A stretch of DNA of 64,000 bases from Exiguobacterium sp. J17977 (lineage in GTDB: Bacteria > Bacillota > Bacilli > Exiguobacteriales > Exiguobacteriaceae): NCBI RefSeq assembly GCF_018616375.1, contig NZ_JAEQBB010000005.1, positions 124,001-188,000 of the forward strand, given 5' to 3'. The position numbers and the translations under genes were made by a program. The notes beneath the pieces are model-generated. The model was given only the letters and a program-made list of their open reading frames with translations, was not told where the DNA came from and did not search any database. Shown here piece after piece: positions 28,809 through 37,432 of the stretch (position 1 is its first letter; the number at the start of each line of letters is the position of its first letter).

Positions 28809-30332
28809 ATGTTAGAAGCAGATATTAAACAACAGTTGGACCAATATCTCCAGCTCATGGAGGGCGATGTCGTCCTCCGTGTCAGCGCTGGAGACGACGC
28901 GGTCTCTAAAGAGATGCTCGACCTCGTGAACGAACTCGCGAGTATGTCGTCACGCATCTCGGTCGAGAACGTCACGCTCGAACGCACACCGAGCTTCAGC
29001 GTGAGCCGTCCGTCTGAAGAGACAGGGATTGTCTTCGCGGGCATCCCGCTCGGTCACGAGTTCACGTCACTCGTCCTCGCGTTGCTCCAAGTGAGCGGCC
29101 GGGCGCCGAAAGTGGACGCGGATGCAATCAAACAGATTCAAAACATTCAAGGCACGTACCACTTCGAATCGTATATCAGCCTCAGCTGCCACAACTGCCC
29201 GGACGTCGTCCAGGCACTCAACGTCATGAGCGTCCTCAATCCGAACATCTCACACACGATGATCGACGGTGGCGCGTTCAAGGCAGAAGTTGAAGCGAAA
29301 GAGATTATGGCTGTCCCAACCGTCTTCTTGAACGGTGAGGCGTTCGGCAACGGGCGCATGTCACTTGAAGAGATTTTGGCGAAACTCGGTACTGGTCCAG
29401 ACGCTTCGGCGTTTGACAACAAAGAACCGTATGACGTCCTCGTCATCGGTGGCGGCCCGGCCGGTTCGAGCGCAGCGGTTTACGCGGCTCGTAAAGGCAT
29501 CCGGACCGGCATCGTCGCAGAACGCTTCGGTGGTCAAGTGATGGACACGATGGGGATTGAGAACTTCATCGGCACATCTTACACAGAAGGCCCGAAACTC
29601 GTCGCGAGCTTGGAAGAGCACGTGAAAGAGTACGGCATCGACGTCATGAACCTCCAGCGCGCGAAGCGCCTCGAGAAGAAAGATCTCGTCGAGGTCGAAC
29701 TTGAGAACGGTGCCGTCTTGAAGAGTAAGAGCGTCATCTTGTCGACTGGTGCACGCTGGCGCAACGTCAACGTCCCAGGTGAGGCCGAGTTCAAAAACAA
29801 AGGTGTCGCCTACTGCCCGCACTGTGATGGCCCGCTCTTCGAAGGCAAGCGCGTCGCGGTCATTGGTGGCGGTAACTCTGGAATTGAAGCAGCCATCGAC
29901 CTCGCTGGAATCGTCAAACACGTGACGGTGCTCGAGTTCGCTGCCGAACTCAAAGCCGACCAAGTACTTCAAGACCGTCTCCACAGCCTCCCGAACGTGA
30001 CCGTCGTCACGAACGCTCAGACGACAGAAATCACGGGTACGGACAAAGTGAACGGCATCTCGTACTTGTCTCGCGAGACGAACGAGACGCATCACGTCGA
30101 ACTCGAAGGCGTCTTCGTCCAAATCGGCCTCGTCCCGAACACGGACTGGCTCGACTCGGTCGAACGCAACAACTTCGGTGAGATTGTCGTCGACCGTCAC
30201 GGCGCGACGAATGTCCCAGGTGTGTTCGCAGCAGGTGACTGCACGAACAGCGCCTACAAACAAATCATCATCTCGATGGGATCTGGTGCGACTGCCGCAC
30301 TCGGTGCTTTCGATTATATGATTCGCAACTAA
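28809..30332 (+). CDS. ahpF: Alkyl hydroperoxide reductase flavoprotein subunit
   Basis: NADH-dependent FAD disulfide reductase that recharges AhpC; 507 residues, full length. The N-terminal domain has two thioredoxin-like folds with the CHNC dithiol centre ([10 protein letters not shown], about 128-131). The FAD domain begins at [12 protein letters not shown] (about 214), the NADH domain has [12 protein letters not shown] (about 356), and the second redox centre is CPHCDGP (about 337-340). [11 protein letters not shown] near the end completes FAD binding. Cotranscribed with ahpC. Confidence 0.97.
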   Translation: MLEADIKQQLDQYLQLMEGDVVLRVSAGDDAVSKEMLDLVNELASMSSRISVENVTLERTPSFSVSRPSEETGIVFAGIPLGHEFTSLVLALLQVSGRAPKVDADAIKQIQNIQGTYHFESYISLSCHNCPDVVQALNVMSVLNPNISHTMIDGGAFKAEVEAKEIMAVPTVFLNGEAFGNGRMSLEEILAKLGTGPDASAFDNKEPYDVLVIGGGPAGSSAAVYAARKGIRTGIVAERFGGQVMDTMGIENFIGTSYTEGPKLVASLEEHVKEYGIDVMNLQRAKRLEKKDLVEVELENGAVLKSKSVILSTGARWRNVNVPGEAEFKNKGVAYCPHCDGPLFEGKRVAVIGGGNSGIEAAIDLAGIVKHVTVLEFAAELKADQVLQDRLHSLPNVTVVTNAQTTEITGTDKVNGISYLSRETNETHHVELEGVFVQIGLVPNTDWLDSVERNNFGEIVVDRHGATNVPGVFAAGDCTNSAYKQIIISMGSGATAALGAFDYMIRN

Positions 30333-30335
30333 TGT

Positions 30336-30369
30336 AAAATGCGTCCTCGAACCTGAGGACGCATTTTTT
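30336..30369. terminator. Bidirectional terminator after ahpCF
   Basis: AAATGCGTCCTC / GAGGACGCATTT hairpin with flanking A and T runs, shared with the converging gene. Confidence 0.9.
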
Positions 30370-30769
30370 AGATTTCGAATGATTTTCCAGAGTCCGGGAT
30401 AAACAACAACTTTTGTCCCGCTTCTGTTTTAAAGACATATGCGACATTTGAAATGAACGGATTCCACTCGCCCCCTTCCGTGCGCACACTTTCTGTATAC
30501 GTGACGTTTCCATACGCCCTAGACAGCTCTTGTTGTGCCGCAGCGACCGAGTAAGTCGGAATCGATAAGACAATCGTCGCACCGACCAAAAAGACAGCCA
30601 CGAACGCAGACCACCATTTGCGTTTCGGATACGTCATTCTTACTAAAATCAAGATTGAAACCATCCAACTAATCGGCACCCAAAACGTCGCTGCCTGTCC
30701 GTACCACCTGTCGTTCACATAAAACAACGCGATTACCACGATCAATCCGAGCATCCACCACCATTTCAT
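30368..30769 (-). CDS. Hypothetical membrane protein
   Basis: A 133-residue protein with three hydrophobic helices (about 5-20, 28-45, 52-75) and a C-terminal soluble part of about 55 residues ending LLFIPDSGKSFEI. The family is not recognised. ATG 30769 is chosen because GAGGTG lies six bases upstream; in-frame starts at 30775 and 30778 are too close to that SD. Converges on ahpF. Confidence 0.6.
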   Translation of the reverse strand: MKWWWMLGLIVVIALFYVNDRWYGQAATFWVPISWMVSILILVRMTYPKRKWWSAFVAVFLVGATIVLSIPTYSVAAAQQELSRAYGNVTYTESVRTEGGEWNPFISNVAYVFKTEAGQKLLFIPDSGKSFEI

Positions 30770-30911
30770 TCCCATCACCTCATGTCAATTATCCCAAAAA
30801 CAGGAAAATAGGCAACGATATTCTGATTCACGGCAACCGATTCAAACGTTTGATTCCCCGGGAAAGTGGAATATCGGACAAGAGAACGGATTTTGAATGA
30901 GGAGGCATTTT

Positions 30912-31748
30912 ATGAACATCCCAACCATCAAACTACATGACGGCTACGAGATTCCGGCCATCGGACTCGGTACCGTTTATTTGCGAGGCGAACCGGGTGT
31001 CGACGCCATCACATGCGCCATCCGCAACGGGTATCGCTTAATCGACTCGGCAATCCGCTATGACAATGAAGGTGCCGTCGGCGAAGCCGTCCGCCAATCC
31101 AGCATCCCGCGCGAGCAGCTGTTTTTGACGTCGAAGCTGCGGGCTCAATATTTTAATTATGATGATGCACTCGAGATGATTCGTGAGTCACTTTACCGGG
31201 CAAATCTCGACTATTGGGACTTGTTCCTATTGCATTGGCCGAACCCGAAACAAGACAAATATGTCGAGGCGTGGCGCGCGCTCATCCAAGCGAAAGAAAA
31301 CGGATGGATTCGCTCCATCGGCGTCTCGAACTTTATGCCCGAGCATCTCGACCGGTTGATTGAGGAGACAGGTGAGACACCGGTCATCAACCAAATCGAG
31401 ATGCACCCGTACTTCTCACAAGTCGAGCAACGTCAGGCTGACAAAGAGCGCGGTATCGTCACCGAGGCCTGGAGCCCGTTGAGCCGAGCCCGTACCGTCA
31501 CTCATGACGAGACGATTGCCGAGCTTGCACGACAGAAAGGCAAGACCGTGTCTCAAGTCATTCTGCGTTGGCACGTCCAGCTCGGTGTCATCCCGCTCCC
31601 GCGTTCGTCGAGCGAGTTGCACCAAAAAGAGAACCTCGACGTCTTCAACTTCGAATTGACCGAGGACGAGATGGAGACGCTCAACGCCCTGACGAAGCCA
31701 GACGGCCGCATCGATAATCAAGACCCAAGAGAATACGAGGAATACTAA
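30912..31748 (+). CDS. Aldo/keto reductase
   Basis: NADPH-dependent reductase of 278 residues in the AKR5-like bacterial group (similar to YvgN/YtbE, which reduce methylglyoxal and related aldehydes). The catalytic tetrad is visible: Asp in RLIDSAIRYDNE, Tyr in the same segment, Lys in LTSKLR, and His in LLHWPNP. The C-terminal NADPH loop is IPLPRSSS. ATG 30912 follows GAGGAGG; the longer frame from 30897 overlaps that SD. Aldehyde detoxification is the likely role, with the exact substrate unknown. Confidence 0.9.
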   Translation: MNIPTIKLHDGYEIPAIGLGTVYLRGEPGVDAITCAIRNGYRLIDSAIRYDNEGAVGEAVRQSSIPREQLFLTSKLRAQYFNYDDALEMIRESLYRANLDYWDLFLLHWPNPKQDKYVEAWRALIQAKENGWIRSIGVSNFMPEHLDRLIEETGETPVINQIEMHPYFSQVEQRQADKERGIVTEAWSPLSRARTVTHDETIAELARQKGKTVSQVILRWHVQLGVIPLPRSSSELHQKENLDVFNFELTEDEMETLNALTKPDGRIDNQDPREYEEY

Positions 31749-31779
31749 AAAAGATTGAGCCGTCTGGGCTCAATCTTTT
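31748..31779. terminator. Bidirectional terminator
   Basis: AAAAGATTGAGCC / GGGCTCAATCTTTT stem between the AKR gene and metQ. Confidence 0.9.
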
Positions 31780-31783
31780 CTCG

Positions 31784-32602
31784 TTAAAACGCCGGAATCG
31801 CCGTTTCTTCGTAATTCTCTTCCAAGAACGCGCGGACTTCGTCACTTGTGAGTGCTTCGCCGAGTTTCTGGATCGCTTCTTCATCTTTGTTGTCTTCACG
31901 AGCAACAAGCGTGATGGCGAAGTCGTTCTCGACACCTTCCGTCAAGAGGGCATCGCTCTTCGGCGTCAAGCCGAGTGGCGCCGCATAGGCCGGCGTCATG
32001 AGGACCGCATCGACGTCATCATACGCACGCGCGAGCATGAGCAAATCGACTTCCTCGAACTTGAGGTTCTTCGGGTTTTCCGTGATATCGGCTTGCGTGT
32101 AATACGAACCATTTTTCTCACCGAGCTCGATCACATCGTGTTGGGCGAGCAACGAGAGCGAGCGGTCGATGTTCGACACGTCGTTCGCGATGGCAATTGT
32201 CGCGCCTTCCGGGATATCGTCCATGTTGTCATGCTCTTTCGAGTAAACACCGTAGTTGGCGAAGTAAATCGGTTCGATTGGGACGAGGTTGGCGTCATTG
32301 CTGCGATTGAACTCTTCCATGTACGGGACGTGTTGGAAGAAGTTCGCATCGACTTCTTTCGCCGCGAGCGCCGTATTCGGTTGGACGTTGTCACCGAGGA
32401 CGACGATTTCGAGCTCGATGTTGTCTTCTGCGAGCTGCTCTTTCGCGATTTCAAGCATATCCGTCATCGGTGGGATGAGCGATGCGACTTTGAGCGTCTG
32501 CGGCTCGTTTGACGGGGCTTCCGTCGTGTTCGTTTCTGAATCGTTTCCACACGCCGCGAGGACGAGTGTGAGTGAGGCGAAAAGCGCCATTAATTTTTTC
32601 AT
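31784..32602 (-). CDS. metQ: MetQ/NlpA-type substrate-binding lipoprotein
   Basis: Extracytoplasmic binding protein of 272 residues anchored as a lipoprotein: signal peptide with lipobox LVLAAC, mature Cys at 18. The rest follows the NlpA/MetQ fold (KVASLIPPMTDMLEIAKEQL, PNTALAAKEVDANFFQHVPYMEEFN, VLMTPAYA). It is the last gene of a metN-metI-metQ operon, 25 bases after metI. Methionine is the usual ligand, but the missing NIL domain in MetN and absence of an S-box leave the ligand less certain. Confidence 0.9.
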   Translation of the reverse strand: MKKLMALFASLTLVLAACGNDSETNTTEAPSNEPQTLKVASLIPPMTDMLEIAKEQLAEDNIELEIVVLGDNVQPNTALAAKEVDANFFQHVPYMEEFNRSNDANLVPIEPIYFANYGVYSKEHDNMDDIPEGATIAIANDVSNIDRSLSLLAQHDVIELGEKNGSYYTQADITENPKNLKFEEVDLLMLARAYDDVDAVLMTPAYAAPLGLTPKSDALLTEGVENDFAITLVAREDNKDEEAIQKLGEALTSDEVRAFLEENYEETAIPAF

Positions 32603-32627
32603 GTGGTTTCCTTCTTTCTGTAGATGA

Positions 32628-33290
32628 TTAGCGTTTGTCGATGAGTCGGGCCACCGTCGTACCGGTGAACTGAATCATCTGGACGAAGACGAGCATGATC
32701 AAAATCATGTACATCATCAGCTCCGTCTTAAACTGCTGATAGCCGTAGCGGATGGCAAAGTCACCAATGCCGCCGCCCCCGACCACCCCCATGATGGTCG
32801 AGTACGAGATGAAACTGATAATTGACGTCGTCAGTCCTAGGACGAGTCCGGAGCGGGCCTCGACGTATAGGAACTTGAAGATGACGTCTTTGATGGACGC
32901 CCCCATCGACACGGCCGCCTCGACGACGCCGCGTGGGACGTCAAGGAGTGACTGCTCGACGAGTCGCGAGTAATGGGCGATGGCGATGATGGCGAGCGGT
33001 ACGGTTGCCGCTGCCGTCCCGATGGCTGTTCCGATGATGAGCCGCGTAAATGGAATCAAAAACACGACGAGTAGCAGGAACGGGAACGAGCGGACGATAT
33101 TGACGATCAAGTTGAGCACGGAGAAGACGGCCCGATTCTCGAGCAGCTGTCCTTTCCGTGACAAATAGAGCCACGTCCCGAGCGGCAGACCCAGGAGGAC
33201 GGCCGCGAGAATCGAGACGCCGACCATGATGAACGTCTCCCCGATCGATTGCCAAATCTCGGTCTGGTATTGCAGGAGCACCTCAGGCAT
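32628..33290 (-). CDS. metI: Methionine-type ABC transporter permease MetI
   Basis: Membrane subunit of about 220 residues with five hydrophobic helices and the BPD_transp_1 cytoplasmic loop (VVEAAVSMGASIKDVIFKFLYVEAR) that docks to MetN. ATG 33290 is selected because AGGTGA lies five bases upstream; GTG 33299 is an in-frame alternative. It overlaps the metN stop by a few bases, so translation of the two is likely coupled. Confidence 0.9.
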   Translation of the reverse strand: MPEVLLQYQTEIWQSIGETFIMVGVSILAAVLLGLPLGTWLYLSRKGQLLENRAVFSVLNLIVNIVRSFPFLLLVVFLIPFTRLIIGTAIGTAAATVPLAIIAIAHYSRLVEQSLLDVPRGVVEAAVSMGASIKDVIFKFLYVEARSGLVLGLTTSIISFISYSTIMGVVGGGGIGDFAIRYGYQQFKTELMMYMILIMLVFVQMIQFTGTTVARLIDKR

Positions 33291-34029
33291 GTGGTTCACC
33301 TGCCTTCTTCAGTTGGTCGACGAACCAGGACGGATTGTCGTCGATGTCTGCGACCCCGCTCGGAATGACGTCAATCGTCTCATACACCGAACCGTCCGTC
33401 ATAACGGTCACGCGTTCACACACTTGTTTGATGACGTCCATCTCATGCGTCACGATGACGATGGTGACGCCGAGCCGCTCATTGATCGACTTCAACACGC
33501 CGAGCACTTCGGCCGTCGTGTTCGGGTCGAGCGACGACGTCGGCTCATCACACAATAAGACGTGCGGTTCGTTCGCGAGCGCCCGTGCGATGGCGACGCG
33601 CTGTTTCTGTCCACCGCTGAGCTGCGCCGGGTATTTGTCTTTGAACGACTCGAGCCCGACGAAACGAAGGCACTCGAGCACCCGGGCCTCATGCGTCGCG
33701 CGCGGTCGGCCAGCCAGTTTGAGCGAGGCGGCCACATTGTCATAGACGGTCTTGTTCGCGACGAGATTGAATTGTTGGAAAATCATGCCGATGACGTGAC
33801 GCTTCTCGCGCAGCTGTCGACTCGACAGGCCCGTCAACTCGTCGCCATCGACGGTGACTTTTCCTGTATCAGGTGTCTCGAGCAGGTTCATCAGTCGGAG
33901 CAACGTCGATTTGCCGGCTCCGCTCGCGCCGATGATGCCATATACCTCGCCACGCTCGATGTGAAGCGAGACGTCACGGACCGCTGCGTCGCGGCCGAAC
34001 TGTTTGCTGACATTCGTTAACGTGATCAT
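33283..34029 (-). CDS. metN: Methionine-type ABC transporter ATPase MetN, short form without NIL domain
   Basis: ATPase subunit of 248 residues: Walker A GASGAGKST, Q-loop, signature LSGGQKQRVAIARAL, Walker B VLLCDEPTSSLD and switch His in VIVTHEMD. Standard MetN is about 340 residues with a C-terminal NIL (ACT-like) domain that binds methionine for feedback inhibition; here the protein ends soon after the ATPase domain, so that control is absent. ATG 34029 is used because AAAGGAA precedes it. First gene of the metN-metI-metQ operon, with its own promoter. Confidence 0.88.
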   Translation of the reverse strand: MITLTNVSKQFGRDAAVRDVSLHIERGEVYGIIGASGAGKSTLLRLMNLLETPDTGKVTVDGDELTGLSSRQLREKRHVIGMIFQQFNLVANKTVYDNVAASLKLAGRPRATHEARVLECLRFVGLESFKDKYPAQLSGGQKQRVAIARALANEPHVLLCDEPTSSLDPNTTAEVLGVLKSINERLGVTIVIVTHEMDVIKQVCERVTVMTDGSVYETIDVIPSGVADIDDNPSWFVDQLKKAGEPHA

Positions 34030-34064
34030 AGACGGTTCCTTTCTCTCATGGGAAAACTGGGTCA

Positions 34065-34110
34065 ACCTCGTACCCCATTTTAGCGAACTAAAGCAAACTT
34101 GTCAGGTGAG
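34065..34110 (-). promoter_or_regulatory. SigA-type promoter of metNIQ
   Basis: On the minus strand CTGACA, 17 bases, TAAAAT, lying between the upstream terminator and metN. The remaining leader is too short for an S-box (SAM) riboswitch. Confidence 0.65.
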
Positions 34111-34118
34111 GTGCTTCA

Positions 34119-34147
34119 CAAAAAAAGAACCGCAAGATGGCGGCTCA
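34119..34147 (-). terminator. Terminator after the UDG-like gene
   Basis: On the minus strand GAGCCGC / GCGGTTC hairpin followed by seven T. Confidence 0.85.
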
Positions 34148-34891
34148 CTTCAGCGGATGCTGTTTGAAATGATCAGCGATATGGCGCCGCATCGATTCAC
34201 GATTCTCGGCAAAGATGCGATGCCGGTGGCCGTTCCCTCCGGATGGATGGGGAAACCCGCTCACGACGCGTTCCGGTGCGATGATGCCTTTGTCGACGAG
34301 CGTCTCGATGGCTCGGCGGACGTTGATGCCCATCGGTAAAATCAAGGCGTCCTTCACGACAGCCATCTCATCAGCGAAACCGCCCTCGACGTAAGATTGA
34401 AATAAGGCCGTCTTCAAAATGTCCGGGCTCGACCCGTTGTAGTTCTTCCCTTTATAGAAGACCGGATACGGTAACACCGCCGTATTCTGCACGAGATGGT
34501 TCGCCTCGCCGAACAAATCGAGCGTCGACGGGATCCCGAGGTGGTAATGCAAGTCCAAGTCGTCGAGCATCGTCACCAAGTTCTTGCGAATCGGTCCGGA
34601 GAAGCTACCTCGTTGTTTGACAGCCCGAAGCGCCTCCTCGTCGGGCGCGTCCGCCAAATCACGGATTGCCTCGAACGATTGCCGCATTTGATACAGTCCC
34701 GGTGTGATTCCCGCGATGACGACTTTGGCGTTCGGGTTGATGTATTCGAACGGCGCATAATAAATCGTGAGTTGCTTGTTCGAGTCTTCTTCGAGAAGGA
34801 ACGGTTCACTCTTCAGAGTCGTCTCCTCCAAATCAGGTAACTCGAGAATATGTTGTTTATAGCGTTGAAATAAATCGGTACGTGTCGGCAT
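34145..34891 (-). CDS. Uracil-DNA glycosylase-superfamily protein
   Basis: A 248-residue soluble protein with two UDG-fold signatures: KVVIAGITPGLYQMRQ (about 56-71, motif 1 GxTPG) and VVSGFPHPSGGNGHR (about 220-234, motif 2 HPS). It contains an extra helical segment between them and a C-terminal basic tail. Removal of a damaged or unusual base from DNA is the natural inference, but the usual catalytic Asp/Asn of characterised families is not obvious in motif 1. GAGGG precedes the ATG. Monocistronic. Confidence 0.65.
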   Translation of the reverse strand: MPTRTDLFQRYKQHILELPDLEETTLKSEPFLLEEDSNKQLTIYYAPFEYINPNAKVVIAGITPGLYQMRQSFEAIRDLADAPDEEALRAVKQRGSFSGPIRKNLVTMLDDLDLHYHLGIPSTLDLFGEANHLVQNTAVLPYPVFYKGKNYNGSSPDILKTALFQSYVEGGFADEMAVVKDALILPMGINVRRAIETLVDKGIIAPERVVSGFPHPSGGNGHRHRIFAENRESMRRHIADHFKQHPLK

Positions 34892-34965
34892 GTAAGTCCC
34901 TCCTCTGTTTTTCTGTTCCCTAAACCGTCAAATCCTATCAGAGGATGGTGAACTCGTTTCGCGCA

Positions 34966-34994
34966 TTGACGTGACACATCCGCTTTTGTATAGT
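34966..34994 (+). promoter_or_regulatory. SigA-type promoter of the marR-like gene
   Basis: TTGACG (34966-34971), 17-base spacer, TATAGT (34989-34994). Confidence 0.8.
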
Positions 34995-35027
34995 TAGGAA
35001 CGACAAAAACGAATAGGAGTGACCAAT

Positions 35028-35456
35028 TTGACTCCAACAGAACCAACGACACGACTCCTCGATCTCCTCAGTGAGCGACATGACCAAATCCGTCGCATCA
35101 GCGAGCGGGCTTGGAACGAGCAACACGATATCTATATCTCCAACTCCGAATGGTATGTACTTGCCCGCATCTATAAAAAGAAACCGACCATTGCTGAAGT
35201 GACGCGCAACGTCCACATCTCCCGTCAAGCAATCCATAAGCTCATCAAGAACTTGAAAGCGAAAGAACTCGTCACGGTGACTGATCATCCGACGAGTCGA
35301 AAAGATAAATGTATCGAGTTGACCGAACTCGGGGTCCGTTGCTATGAACAGAACGAGGCACTGAAGGCCGAACTCGAACAAAAAATAGCCGATTCACTCG
35401 GTGACGACGCGTTCCGACAACTGAAAACGTTGTTGAAAGCCGACTGGAATTTGTAA
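35028..35456 (+). CDS. MarR-family transcriptional regulator
   Basis: A 142-residue winged-helix regulator. The DNA-binding part is TIAEVTRNVHISRQAIHKLIKNLKAKELV (about 53-81), followed by the wing TDHPTSRKDKCIELTELG. The ligand is unknown. TTG 35028 is chosen because AGGAG ends eight bases before it; GTG 35019 would overlap that SD. Its target is not certain, but the carD gene begins 115 bases downstream and its promoter carries a large palindrome. Confidence 0.85.
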   Translation: MTPTEPTTRLLDLLSERHDQIRRISERAWNEQHDIYISNSEWYVLARIYKKKPTIAEVTRNVHISRQAIHKLIKNLKAKELVTVTDHPTSRKDKCIELTELGVRCYEQNEALKAELEQKIADSLGDDAFRQLKTLLKADWNL

Positions 35457-35486
35457 TCTCTCCTAACGATTGGGAGGGATTTTTTC
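35455..35486 (+). terminator. Terminator after the marR-like gene
   Basis: AATCTCTCC / GGGAGGGATT stem with TTTTTT. Confidence 0.75.
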
Positions 35487-35491
35487 GTGTC

Positions 35492-35526
35492 ACATTTCAC
35501 CTCAAATGTCAACCGAGTTGACATTT
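35492..35526. promoter_or_regulatory. Operator-like palindromes at the carD promoter
   Basis: AAATGTCAAC (35504-35513) and GTTGACATTT (35517-35526) form a perfect 10-base inverted repeat around CGA. A further ACATTT at 35492-35497 faces the first AAATGT, so half-sites alternate. The right arm covers the -35. Confidence 0.75.
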
Positions 35527-35547
35527 CGTGTCATGAACTACTATACT
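35518..35547 (+). promoter_or_regulatory. SigA-type promoter of the carD-like gene
   Basis: TTGACA (35518-35523), 18-base spacer, TATACT (35542-35547). The -35 lies inside the palindrome. Confidence 0.8.
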
Positions 35548-35571
35548 TGATGAAAGGAAGAGGTGATCGAT

Positions 35572-36087
35572 TTGTTCAAAACTGGTGATTTAATCATCTA
35601 TTCGACCCACGGAGTTTGCCGCATTGACGACATTTCCGACATGACGGTCGCGGGTGAGACGAAGTCGTACTACACGCTCCATCCCATCAATAACGCACAG
35701 AAGTTGCAAATCAGCATCCCCGTCGATAGTGATAAAGTGATGATGTTGACGCTCTTAGAAGCAACAGAAGCAAAAGAGATCCTCGAATCGTTCCGCTCGC
35801 CGGGTGTCGAATGGAATCCCCATCCGAACAACCGCAATCGCGAATTCTTGAACGTCGTGCACTCGGGTAACCGTCACGACATCGCTCAAGTCATCAACAC
35901 GCTTGCCCGCCGCCAAAGCGAGGCGCTCGCGTTGAACAAAAAGTTATATGAACAGGACCGTAAGATTTTAGAGAACGCTAAAACGATCCTCGTGAAAGAA
36001 CTTTCGCTCGCGCTTGAATTATCGGAAGAAATCATCGATCAACAAATTGCTGCTTATTTGAGCGAAGAACCTGTCGCCACTACTTGA
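35572..36087 (+). CDS. CarD/CdnL-family transcription factor
   Basis: A 171-residue protein with an N-terminal CarD/CdnL/TRCF RNA polymerase-interacting domain (MFKTGDLIIYSTHGVCRIDDI..., about 1-60) and a helical C-terminal part rich in charged residues (about 90-165). Such proteins bind the RNA polymerase beta subunit and stabilise open promoter complexes. TTG 35572 is favoured, with GAGG eight bases upstream; GTG 35563 is the alternative. Single gene with its own promoter, probably controlled through the palindrome there. Confidence 0.85.
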   Translation: MFKTGDLIIYSTHGVCRIDDISDMTVAGETKSYYTLHPINNAQKLQISIPVDSDKVMMLTLLEATEAKEILESFRSPGVEWNPHPNNRNREFLNVVHSGNRHDIAQVINTLARRQSEALALNKKLYEQDRKILENAKTILVKELSLALELSEEIIDQQIAAYLSEEPVATT

Positions 36088-36089
36088 TT

Positions 36090-36119
36090 GGCCCCTTCCG
36101 TGCGAAGAGGTCTTTTTTT
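36090..36119 (+). terminator. Terminator after the carD-like gene
   Basis: GGCCCCTTC / GAAGAGGTC stem with one mismatch, then seven T. Confidence 0.65.
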
Positions 36120-36813
36120 ATTGTTCAAAGACGGCCAGCACCTGTTCTTTCAGCGGTTGAAAACTTTGTCCCACATGTCCATGGTACATAAAATGCTTGG
36201 AACAGAAAATCGTCCCGACTGTCCCATTATCGTACGTAAATGTAATCGGACCTTTAGAAATCCAGTCTTTCAACGCAATTTTCTTTTTGAACGTCTCAGA
36301 TGGTCTCATCTGCTCCGCCTCCAACAAATTAAGCAATTCCCCGAGCGCCTGCTTACTGTGTACAATAATCACTTTTGGCTGATAGAGAGATAGTAGCTCA
36401 CGAAATACACTGCTGCCGTGCTGAATTAACCCATCTTTCACTTGAAGCAAGTCTTTCGTACGCTTTGTCGGATACGCGTTCATATTCGTCTCAATGATGC
36501 TAATCTTCTCCCCTGACCTCTCTTCTAAATCTTTCACAAATCGATTTAAACCGACTCTCGTACGGGATAAGGGACTCTTTCCTTGTGATAGTCGAATCAT
36601 CTTTATTTGTTCAATGAAGCGTTCACGATTACAAAGTATTTGAATATAGTCCTCGACACTTGAAAACGCATCTTTTGAAATTGGTGTGGCCGGATTGATA
36701 CCCACTATAAAAACATTCCCTTTTGAATCAGGTGATTTACTGACGAATGGACGAAAATAGATGTCATGGGAAGGGACTTCAATCCATGTATGTAGCTGTT
36801 CATTTGTTTGCAT
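36118..36813 (-). CDS. UDG-superfamily-like protein in a low-GC gene pair
   Basis: A 231-residue soluble protein. NVFIVGINPATPI (about 33-45) looks like motif 1 of uracil-DNA glycosylase-like proteins, IIETNMNAYPTKR (about 105-117) and KVIIVHSKQAL (about 148-158) like the following core strands; KHFMYHGHVGQS near the end sits where motif 2 would be, without an exact HPS. DNA-base recognition is therefore only an inference. ATG 36813 is eight bases after GGAGG. It follows the 162-residue gene at 36828 by 14 bases in one transcript, and both are AT-richer than the surroundings. Confidence 0.5.
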   Translation of the reverse strand: MQTNEQLHTWIEVPSHDIYFRPFVSKSPDSKGNVFIVGINPATPISKDAFSSVEDYIQILCNRERFIEQIKMIRLSQGKSPLSRTRVGLNRFVKDLEERSGEKISIIETNMNAYPTKRTKDLLQVKDGLIQHGSSVFRELLSLYQPKVIIVHSKQALGELLNLLEAEQMRPSETFKKKIALKDWISKGPITFTYDNGTVGTIFCSKHFMYHGHVGQSFQPLKEQVLAVFEQ

Positions 36814-36827
36814 AATCATGTCCTCCT

Positions 36828-37316
36828 TTAATCACTCTCAACAATGACATCTTCCGCGAGCCCTGTGTTATTGATTTTCTTATACTGATCATACACATCC
36901 GCCACATCAACAAGTTCTTCGGGATCCACAAGCAATGTCTTCGACCCTTTTTCAATCAAGAGAAGTGGATGGTCTTTGAATTTGATTTGTTCAACCACAT
37001 CATTCGCATGTGAGATTAGAAGCGTCTCTGTTGTCGGTCTCATGCAACGGACTTCCCAACGGTCGAGCCATTCTAGAACTTGTCTCGTTTCCCATTCGAC
37101 ATCGAACAGGAGAGCAACAAGGATATAGTGGCCTGCATGCCTCATCAATACTGCGAAACAATCGCCCAACTGGATACATTCCGTCTGTGCCGTCTCCATA
37201 TGATCTTCGTAGTTAGGGAGCACACAATATTCGAAGCAATCCGGGTACTTTCGAAGTTTGTCGACATAATCACCGTACTTCTTACGCTCCCATTCAGATA
37301 AAATGATTTTATTCAT
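36828..37316 (-). CDS. Hypothetical protein, first gene of a low-GC pair
   Basis: A 162-residue acidic soluble protein I do not recognise. It has no signal peptide or membrane helix; segments such as CFAVLMRHAGHYILVALLFDVEW and LLLIEKGSKTLLVDPEELVDV suggest an alpha/beta fold. GAGGTG lies just before the ATG. Base composition is lower in GC than mqo and carD on either side. The tight spacing to the UDG-like gene downstream suggests that the two act together. Confidence 0.6.
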   Translation of the reverse strand: MNKIILSEWERKKYGDYVDKLRKYPDCFEYCVLPNYEDHMETAQTECIQLGDCFAVLMRHAGHYILVALLFDVEWETRQVLEWLDRWEVRCMRPTTETLLISHANDVVEQIKFKDHPLLLIEKGSKTLLVDPEELVDVADVYDQYKKINNTGLAEDVIVESD

Positions 37317-37390
37317 GCAGCACCTCCTAATTTTATGTAGACTTAAACTTACTTTTAACCAATATATGGATTAATTGTCTTACAACCAAA

Positions 37391-37424
37391 AAGAAAAAGC
37401 GAGAATATGAACATATCCTCGCTT
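37391..37424 (-). terminator. Terminator after mqo
   Basis: On the minus strand AGCGAGGATATG / CATATTCTCGCT stem followed by TTTTTC TTTTT. Confidence 0.8.
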
Positions 37425-37432
37425 GTACTCGC

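Noticed and set aside
29361-30263. 300-codon minus-strand frame opposite ahpF
   Set aside because: Shadow of a strongly biased gene; the protein has no recognisable domain.
34030-34118. S-box (SAM riboswitch) before metN
   Set aside because: The leader after the promoter is only about 60 bases and lacks the conserved helices.
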